From assembly GCA_029961685.1 (NCBI GenBank), contig JARWKL010000010.1, positions 26,448,067 through 26,512,066 on the forward strand: DNA of 64,000 nucleotides. The letters run 5' to 3'. The notes under the pieces are model-generated. The model saw only the letters and a program-made list of their open reading frames with translations, ran no database searches and had not been told where the DNA came from. Positions 53,622-61,289 of the stretch are shown here, piece after piece. The first letter of the stretch is position 1, and each line of letters begins with the position of its first letter. The stretch is from Aristolochia californica (lineage: Eukaryota > Streptophyta > Magnoliopsida > Piperales > Aristolochiaceae). The position numbers were made by a program, and so were the translations under genes.

Positions 53622-54012
53622 TGTAGAATTTAGGATCTCATGAAAGGAAATTTAGATCAACAAGAAAGAAGAAGAAGAAGAAGAGAGAAGGAGAAGAGAA
53701 GAAGAAGAACATGGAAGAAGAGAGTTTGGATTAAGGGAGAAGAGGGTTGCGTCAAAAAGAAAAATGAGGGCTGGACAAATTTGTGGAAAGAGAGGAGAGT
53801 GCTTCAATGCCCTACCTCTTAGCCAATGCCCTTATTTATAGTTTTACAATACCCTTAGGGATAAAACTTGGTAAAATAAAAAACATAAAAGGAACACATA
53901 TTTACACTTCTATCCCATCTTTATGGAAAGTACCATATTTTACACATATGCCACTCCTTCAATGTGTGGGCTTCTTGTCTTGAGCTTGTGGGCTTGAGCC
54001 CATCCTCCAACA
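53622..54012 (-). repeat. 5' LTR of copia 3
   Basis: Plus reading TGTAGAATTTAGGATCTC to CATCCTCCAACA. The minus-strand TATA box (plus TATTTATA) at 53833-53840 is the likely promoter of the element. Confidence 0.9.
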
Positions 54013-55600
54013 GACTTTAAATAAATATTCAAAATTTGGAAATTGCATAACTGATGCGAATGCAAGAGCTAATTTGAGATCTGTGAAGGACTGTGTGTCC
54101 TAGACATTCCAAGTAAAGGAATTTTTCTTGAGGAGGCTTGTCAATGGTGCTACTAACGGCTCATAATTCTTGATAAATTTTCTGTAATATCCTACTAATC
54201 CCAAAAACCCTCTCAAAGCAGAGGTATTCATAGGCTGCGGCCAATCGGCAATGGCTTGAATTTTCTCAGAATCATGGGAAATAATATGGCCGAGATAGGC
54301 CACATGTGACGTCGTAAAAGAGCATTTAGATTTCTTTAAATATAGCTGATGTGCACGTAAAAATTGAAAGACCACTCTTAAATGCTCTAAATGCAAAGTG
54401 CCGAATTGGCTATAAATTAGTATGTAATAAAAAAAAGTACAAATTTGCGTAGATAGTTTCGGAATACCTGAATGTGGATGGGGGCGTTGGATAACCCAAA
54501 TGACATCACCACAAATTCCAAATGGCCGTGATGAGTGTGGAAGGCAGTTTTTTTCGATGTCGGCAGGATGTATACGAAGCTAATGACATCCGGAGCGCAA
54601 GTCCAATTTGGTGAAAACCCATGAACCATGTAATTCATCCAGAAGCTCCTCCACCATAGGAATAGGGAACTTGTTTTTCACAGTTTGGGCATTCAAATCC
54701 CAATAATCAATACAAAATCACCATGTACCTTCATGTTTCTTAACGAGGAGGACTGTTGAAGAAAATGATGAACGGCTATTGCGAATAAGGCCCTATTGTA
54801 GCATACCTTGGCACTGTCTTTCCATTTCATCATTCGGAGGTGTGGATACCGATATGGTCAAACCACCACCATATTTGAGTCCAGTTTTAAACAGATCCGA
54901 TGGTCACAGTGCCTCAAGGGAGGCAGCCCAGAGGGCACTTGGACCAAGTCCGAGAAATCATCTTGGAGATGTTCTATAGTGCTATCCGGATTGTCCTGTG
55001 TGTGAAGCGTATGAATATGATGTGGCTTGTCAACTTGATTGTCCTGTAACAGTACTTGGTGTCCGCCTGTTTCAAAACTCATAGTTAAAGCAGTAAAGTC
55101 CCATAAAATAAGGCCCAAGGTTTGCAACCATTTAATACCCAAAACTATATCAAACCCTGCTAAAGATATGAAAAAAAATTATGAATGAAAGAAAGTCATA
55201 CCGATTGAGAAGTTTACTAGTTTGTTGATTCCACAGCTAGGAACTTTCTCTCCATTGGCAACTGAAACTGTGGCTGTTGCGTGTGGTAGGATCTATAGTT
55301 GAAGGTGTTGAGCAGCTATTAAACTCAGAAAATTATGTGTACTTCTCGAATCCACCAGGTTGAAAAGGTCATGGTACATCGACTGAGCCCTAACTTGCAT
55401 AGTTTGGTAGATTTCTGGCCGGTAATGGCACGCAGAGAGATTTTGGGTGCATCTTCCTCAGTAGGATCATCATTGTATTCTGGTTCTACTAATTCATCAA
55501 CTTCTAACCAGAACAATCGTTTACACTGATGGTTTGCCCTGTACGGTTCATCACAGTTGTAACATAAGTTCTTTGCCCTGCTGTCAGCCATCAGCCATCT
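54013..55600 (-). pseudogene. gypsy 3 zinc knuckle, protease and RT
   Basis: Right to left: CYNCDEPYRANHQCKRLF (CX2CX7HXC knuckle, about 55560). The protease loop reads LVDSRSTHNF in a shifted frame (DSG to DSR). GIKWLQTLGLILWDF and PLRHCDHRICLKLD come next (55142-54858). RT pieces [17 protein letters not shown] and the thumb KCSFTTSHVAYLGHIISHD, ALRGFLGLVGYYRKFI and KKNSFTWN follow (54640-54100). The catalytic box region near 54430 is lost to frameshift. It breaks at 54013 where copia 3 inserted in RNase H. Confidence 0.8.
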
Positions 55601-55699
55601 GCAAAATAGTTAATTTTCGAATATACTGGGCGGGTGGGTTGTTGGGCGATGTATCTGCTGCAAGAGTAGTAATGGGATTATTTCTGGCCTACTACCCTA

Positions 55700-56532
55700 C
55701 TGGGAAAGTTATCTGAGGGGTAGTGTTGCGCCTCCCTTACCAAGTATTGGAAGTGTTCTGATCCCCTTGCCAAGTTGTCCTCCTATTTTGAACATTTTGT
55801 CGAGTTTCCAGTACGTGAGCTAAATTCCTTCTTCGAGCTAAGTCAGTAGGTGTGTGGAGCACCACCTCTAACCTTAAAGACTCATTAAGGCCTGCTGTAA
55901 ATAAATTGACCTACTGGTCTACACGAACCATCCGGCTGGCTCATGCAAATTTTTCTTGGAACTATTTTTGATATAGTTCCACATGCCCAGTTTGGGCTGG
56001 AGGACCAAACCGTATAGTACATAATTCTTTAAACTCTTCCCATCCAAGCACCAATCTATCCAACTCTACTTGAAGAAACCAAATTTTTGCTTCATCGAGC
56101 ATGTGGAAGGTGGCCAGTCCCACCTTATCAATTTCTGATGTTCTTTGATGGGTAAAAACAATTTTGCACCTATGTAACCAAATCAAGGGATCATTTGAGC
56201 CATTAAAAGTAGGAAAATCCAATTTTTTATACCTAGTTACGGTGCCTCCTCCATGGTTGAAATTTCCAATCTAGGTAGGAAAGGCAGTGCGCCCTGCAAA
56301 CTGATCTCCCCCTTTGTTGTGCGAGTTGTCCTCTCCTCTTTGTTCCGGGGTTGAGTTTCTTCCATCCGTAATATTTCCCATCATTCCAAAAAGTCTATCG
56401 ATTTTGAGATTCATATTTGGAAGTTGTTCCAACTTTTCCATGATTATAGTAAGCTTTCTTTCCTTTTTCTGCCTGCCCTCTGATCAACAATTCTTTTAAC
56501 TCACCATTGCTGAGCTCCCCCATGTTACCCTA
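55700..56532 (-). pseudogene. gypsy 3 gag
   Basis: MDFPTFNGSNDPLIWLHRC, LATFHMLDEAKIWFLQVE and IRFGPPAQTGHVELYQK (56222-55962) are the chromoviral gag core. N-terminal coil sequence lies upstream in broken frames, and the core continues to about 55800 (LRLEVVLHTP-like on minus). Compared with gypsy 1 a short segment around SSNPLGELINY is missing. Confidence 0.8.
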
Positions 56533-56543
56533 CTATGATACCA
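56533..56543 (-). promoter_or_regulatory. Primer-binding site (tRNA-iMet-like), gypsy 3
   Basis: TGGTATCATAG on the minus strand, one base off the usual TGGTATCAGAG. It again lies in the frame encoded by the LTR end (MARDHKNVVS), which here stops in the PBS at TAG. Confidence 0.75.
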
Positions 56544-56545
56544 CA

Positions 56546-57192
56546 TTTTTATGGTCCCTAGCCATGGATTTAGTAACTCCGCATGGGAGTGGTGAATCCA
56601 AAGTGAGAAAAATGAGTTCAGCACTGGTAGGTGTTGCTGCTCTTGGTAAGAGATATAGGAACCTCTTATGGAACTCGGAAAAGGAAGATTTCAAGGCCCC
56701 CTTGCTAGTCTCGGATGAGAAGGTGAGAACCCTCTTGTTCTTCATGGAAAGACAGGATTTTTATCTTCTTGTGGTTCACGGAAAATCAGAATAGGAGCCG
56801 CCTCTTTCTTAGTAATGCTTTAGAGAACAATAGAGATAAAAAAAAAAAAAAAAAAAGCGTAGAAAAGAATTCAGATTCAAGAGGGAAGCTAGACCTAGAG
56901 GTCATCAAGGAGAACTCCAAACGCTTGAGCTTGTCAAGGAGAACTCTTAAACCCTATTTAACCTAAAAATCAATACTTGCCTTCTCTTCATTCCTTTTCC
57001 CTCAAAATAGGGCTTGACGCACTTAGAGTTTAGGGTTTCATAATTACATTATTGCCCCTGTGGCATGTAGCCTTAAATACTAAATGAAAACTATACTTAA
57101 AAGAAATATAAAATATGAAAGTAAAAGCAATTAACTCAGTGAATCAATGGTGCCTCCTTTGGGTGACTCGGTTAGCTATTGAGTCCTCAACA
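56546..57192 (-). repeat. 5' LTR of gypsy 3
   Basis: Minus reading TGTTGAGGACTCAATAGC to CTAGGGACCATAAAAA, about 647 bp; longer than the partner because of an A18 run (56840-56857) and an extra about 30-bp AACTCCAAACGCTTGAG unit. Followed on the plus strand by TSD AAGTT. Confidence 0.82.
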
Positions 57193-57197
57193 AAGTT

Positions 57198-58517
57198 TGA
57201 CTCTTAAGGCTGATATAGGAATTTTTGTGGGCTATTCTACTCATAAAAAAACATATAGAATTTATAAAAAGTATCTATGAGAGTCGTGGAGTCGGTAAAT
57301 GTTGAGCTTTATGAATCCAATTTGCCAAATCCAATGCCAACTCCAATTTCTGATGATGAAGAGGGAAACCCCTTCAATTAATCCTTAGGATCTCAACCAC
57401 AAGACCAAAAAATTGAAGAGAACCACAATGACCCGAATAACCAAGAGGAACCACATTTGGAGCCAAAGAACTATAGGTTCATGGTTGATCATCCCTAAGA
57501 CCAAATATTTGGTGACCCTCAAAGTAAAATTGCAAGTAGGAGAGCAATACATGAGACTATAGCAAATAGTGCTTTCATTTCTTAAATTAAGCTCAAAATT
57601 TTTGTTAAAGCCAAAAAGGATGATTTTTGGATAATGGCAATGCAAGAAGACTTGAATCAATTTGAAATAAACAAATTTTGGACTCTTGTACCTAGACCCA
57701 AAAATCAACAAGTCATAGGAACAAAATGGGTCTTTAGGAAGAAAGAAAATGAAAAAAATCAAGTTTTGAGAAGCAACGTTAGGTCAGTTGCCAAATGATA
57801 TAATCAAGAAGAAGCTATTGATTTTGAAGAAACCTATGAACCTATGGCAAGACTATAGTCAATTTGAATCCTTTTAGCCTACTTTGCACATGAAATTCAA
57901 ATTGTACGAGATGGTTGTAAAAAGTGCATTCTTAAATGGGTACATTCAAGAAGAAGTCTATGTTGGACAGCCCAAAGGTTTTGAAGACTTGAGCAAGGTT
58001 GACCATGTATATAAACTAGATAAAGCCTTATATGGGTTAAAGCAAGCTCCTAGAATATAGTATGAAAGATTAAAAAAATTCTTAGAAAAGAATGGCTATA
58101 AGAGAAGTAGTGTAGATAATACTCTATTTACAAAGAACAATGATCATAAGTTGATTATCATTTAAATCATGTGAAAATATCATATTTGGTTCTAAAAACC
58201 CCTCTAAATATGAAGAATTTTCTAGGGTAATGAAGAATGAGTTTAACAATGAACTCGCATTCTTTCTTGGACTTCAACCAATGCAAACCGAAATGGCACA
58301 TTTATAAATGAATCCAAGTACACTAAGGGATTGCTTAAGTGATTCAATGTTGAAAATCTTAAGTCAATTAACACACCCATGAGTTCCTCCTTGAAACTTG
58401 ACTCAGACAACTCCTATATGGCCATAGATGAAAATTTTCATAGAAGTATGATAGGAGCCCTACTTTACCTTTCTGCTAGTAATCCGACTATAATGTTCTC
58501 CGTATGCCTATGAGCTA
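57198..58517 (+). pseudogene. SIRE-like RT and linker
   Basis: IGIFVGYSTHKKTYRI ends the integrase C-domain. An acidic linker follows, then [55 protein letters not shown] and [15 protein letters not shown]. The YVDD box is destroyed (about 58150-58190). FFLGLQ and GALLYLSASNPTIMFSVCL remain. Multiple frameshifts. It is interrupted at 58518 by a solo LTR. Confidence 0.82.
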
Positions 58518-58914
58518 TGTTGGAAGATAGGCTCAAGCCCACACTAGCAAGGAAGGCCCACAAGATGGGCCCGAGCACATAAGAAGTGGGACCCACCATG
58601 ATTACCACAAGCTGGCATCCTTATCACATAAGTTGGAAGATCAAGAAGGACTCACATAGGCATCTTTATCTTATGGTCATATCCTAGAAGAGTTCTAATT
58701 TGAGTTATATTTGTCTTTTATCTATATTGAGTTATATAATTATGCTAGGACTTATCTTTAAGTGTTAGAGTTTGGGAGTAATTATGACAATGGTAGTTTT
58801 ATTGTAATTGGACTCTACTACCTTCATCTATTATAAATAGAGGTTCATGTACTCTGATTATAATGAGAAGTTAATGAAGTCAATGAAGTATTTTTCTTTT
58901 CCATAAATTCAACA
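58518..58914 (+). repeat. Solo LTR of the 43393-45092 family
   Basis: TGTTGGAAGATAGGCTC to AAATTCAACA, 397 bp, matching 44679-45092 with a TATA box at 58832-58839. Flanks AGCTA (58513-58517) and TGCTA (58915-58919) are a near-perfect TSD. It carries an extra TATGCTAGGACTTATCTT unit. Confidence 0.85.
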
Positions 58915-58919
58915 TGCTA

Positions 58920-59503
58920 TATTTCAATCCGATCCTAGATAATCCCATTTAGTGGCACTGAAAAGAATTTTTCAATATCTTCTTGGGACACCAAACTTAG
59001 GTCTTTGGTACTCAAACTCTTCAGCCATTGATCTAGTAGGTTATTCCGATGCTGATTTTGTCGTCTACAAAATTGATAGAAAGAGTACGAGTGGTAGTTA
59101 CCAATTACTTGGAAATATGCTTGTCTCTTGGTTTTCCAAGAAACAACATTAATTGGAACTATCCTTCATCAAAGAAGAATACATATCATGTGGAAGTCAC
59201 TGTGCATGATTTATTCGAATGAAATAACAACTAGATGACAACGATTTAGATCAAAAAGGAATTCTAGTCCATTGTGATAACATGAGCTCCATAAGTCTAA
59301 GTAAGAATCCGATTCACTACTCTCGATAAAAATAGATAAAGATTAGATATCATTTCGTCTGAGTGTTGGTTTAAACCAAGGTTATCAAAATTGAGTTTGT
59401 TGCCACCAAAAATCAATTAGCCGATATCTTTACAAAGCCATCTAGATTTGACAGTTTCTCTAAGCTTTCGGGCAGTGCACTTCTATTCACTTTGGTCGAA
59501 TAA
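58920..59503 (+). pseudogene. SIRE-like RNase H
   Basis: HLVALKRIFQYLLGTPNLGL, LVGYSDADFVVYKIDRKST, SGSYQLLGNMLVSWFSKKQ, EYISCGSHCA (AEAEY site altered), VHCDNMSSISLSKNP and EFVATKNQLADIFTKPSRF. The SDAD and ADIFTKP motifs are kept. Stops after KKQH and others. It ends LFTLVE with a stop at 59501-59503. Confidence 0.82.
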
Positions 59504-59539
59504 TATGAAGTTAATGAACATATTGTACCTTAATAGTGC

Positions 59540-59640
59540 CAAAGAGTGATCGATCAATTCCTACTGGTTGATCGATCAACTTGAATGATTGATCGATAAA
59601 TCGAAATAGAATGATCAATCATTCATGACACGTAAGGAGA
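59540..59640. repeat. GATC palindrome cluster downstream of RNase H
   Basis: GTGATCGATCAATT, TTGATCGATCAAC, GATTGATCGATAAATCG and ATGATCAATCATTCATGA occur within 100 bp. The same motif class fills the SIRE LTRs, so the motif is not limited to the LTR. Confidence 0.7.
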
Positions 59641-59829
59641 CGTTGAAGAGACATTTTTTTAACCCAATATCTTTACTCCAAATCATTTGAAAACCCTATT
59701 CCAACATTTTCCAAGACCTCCATAGCCCTATTTCTTCCTTCTATTTCCATTTTTGTGCGATTTCCATTCAAATTCGAGGCTAAAACCCTCATTTCAGCCT
59801 CTCCTTCTCTCAAAATTTGCCTTTCCACA

Positions 59830-60950
59830 ATGGTGCGAACAAAGTCATAGAAAAGAAGAAGACCCCGTCAAAGGAGCTATGGAGTAAAGTGAACATTTTC
59901 CAAGACCTCCATAGCCTTAAGGATATGACCAACAAAAGGGAACACTTCTAAATGAGGTAACAATGGAGTAGATACTTGTTAAATTTCATCAATAAGAGTA
60001 TAGTAGGGTTGTGGCAAGTTCACTTGGGCTTCAATACGAGGGAGATTTATGGATTTATGAGGATTTTTCCTCTTATAAGGGGCTACTCGAGTTAGATGAG
60101 CTAGTTTATCCCCTACTCATCAAGATTTTCGACTCAAACCTTGAGATTGAAGAGGTTGGGCTCAATAATTTGAAGATCTCATCCTATGTAAAGAAAATGA
60201 TGATATCCGTTTGTTCTATGGACTTGAATGATCATCTCAGGACCACCATCATGGGGATGACCCAATATGTGAAGGAGAATTGTCCTATTGACCTTCACTC
60301 TGACTACCCCCAAAACACACAAGATGAAATCATGTTGGTATTTGGGCAACAGGCGGAAAGCTCCTATGAGGTCAAGATCAAGGACCGGTAAAATGAGTAA
60401 TTATAGAAGTTGTCACGCATGTTCTCAACCCAAGAAAGGGAACGTACTCAAGATTGACGACCACCAACATATTTTGGATGTGGGCTATCACTCAGGGTGT
60501 GCAACTCAACTTTGGCTATTTCATGGCTTGTCGGATGGCTGACATAGTGGTTAGCTCTAGAGCAGACAACCTTCCTTTCTCTCAAGCCATCATAGTCATC
60601 CTCCAATTGAGCACATTTTATTTTTAGATGAGACATCACCAAAAATATGACCATCGGAGAAACAGAGTTCAAAAAATTTGGCTTCTCCAAATTGCAAGCT
60701 CAATGGGTTCCAAAGGACTCAATTCAGAATAAAGTCGCCCCCTTTGCTAGTCAAATTTGGAGATAAATCTAGAGCCTGAAGCAAATCAGTTCGAATTCAC
60801 GAAGAAGAGACGCACTAAAGAAGTCACTTCGTCATCCATCAACTGCCTATCAGCGCTTCAGGATGTTGTGGATGACATCTGGGTGACTCAAGTAGTTGTT
60901 CTTGCGACAAAAGAACAATTGAAGGCTGGGCGGATCAAACAAGGTCAATA
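59830..60950 (+). pseudogene. SIRE-like extra 3' ORF (after RNase H)
   Basis: ATG 59830 opens a basic start MVRTKS, stop, KRRRPRQRSYGVK. A 126-codon open stretch (60011-60391) reads LGLQYEGDLWIYEDFSSYKG to LNDHLRTTIMGMTQYVKE. Frameshifted continuation gives FGYFMACRMADIVVSSRADN, FKKFGFSKLQAQWVPKD and ALQDVVDDIWVTQVVVLATK. SIRE elements often carry an additional ORF in this env-like position. The MADIVxSSRxxxLPxxxxIxxI pattern is one I associate with plant transposon protein domains found in such ORFs. Its function is unknown; I see no signal peptide or clear membrane segment that would support an envelope. Confidence 0.6.
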
Positions 60951-61289
60951 GAGTATAGAAAGTCTTCTTGAGACTATCCTCAGCTAAAGCATTGTAATGC
61001 CTTGCATATACTTATGAAATGGCCTTGAGCCAACTTTTTTGACTACCCATGTGTTTCTCTTTTAGTATAACCTTTGAGTATGACAAAAAGGAGGAGAACA
61101 AGATGGAAAAATAGAACTTGGACCTAGGCACTCTAAACATTGAAAATTAAAATAATTTAAACATACTATGCAAAGATTAAGGGGGAGAATTTCTCAAAAA
61201 ATGCACTTAACTTAGCTCCAAACCTTAGGGAATGTGCATATCTTTATTTTTTCCAAGTTAGGTTTTCTCATCATAAAAAAGGAGGAGAT
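60951..61289 (+). other. SIRE-like 3' untranslated region with purine tracts
   Basis: AT-rich and non-coding. It holds three purine-rich tracts: AAAAAGGAGGAGAACAAGATGG (from 61085, first 20 nt typical), TTAAGGGGGAGAA (about 61178) and AAAAAAGGAGGAGAT (61275-61289). The last directly precedes the LTR and is the likely primer. Confidence 0.65.

Larger units (their letters stand above)
48239..54012 (-). mobile_element. copia 3: full-length copia element nested in gypsy 3
   Basis: LTRs 48239-48629 and 53622-54012, both 391 bp. Perfect TSD GACTT (48234-48238, 54013-54017). Primer site 53610-53621, purine tract next to the left LTR (CTCCCCCTCAAGTTG, plus reading). Gag, protease, integrase, RT, RNase H in copia order. 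Long open frames remain, making it the best preserved element here. By eye the LTRs differ at about 20 positions (near 5%), including TG to TT at the left end. Confidence 0.92.
46070..57192 (-). mobile_element. gypsy 3: Reina-like chromovirus, minus strand, split by copia 3
   Basis: LTRs 46070-46673 (3') and about 56546-57192 (5'), perfect TSD AAGTT (46065-46069, 57193-57197). Gag and pol lie on the minus strand in two blocks, 56222-54013 and 48238-46718. The C-terminal WKILVQWKD segment is chromodomain-like. Copia 3 (48239-54012) sits in the RNase H region. Its LTR is related to the gypsy A 3' LTR. Confidence 0.87.

Noticed and set aside
59830..60950. SIRE 3' ORF as a functional envelope gene
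   Set aside because: No signal peptide, membrane anchor or cleavage site is seen, and the frame is broken several times. Left as an unassigned 3' ORF.
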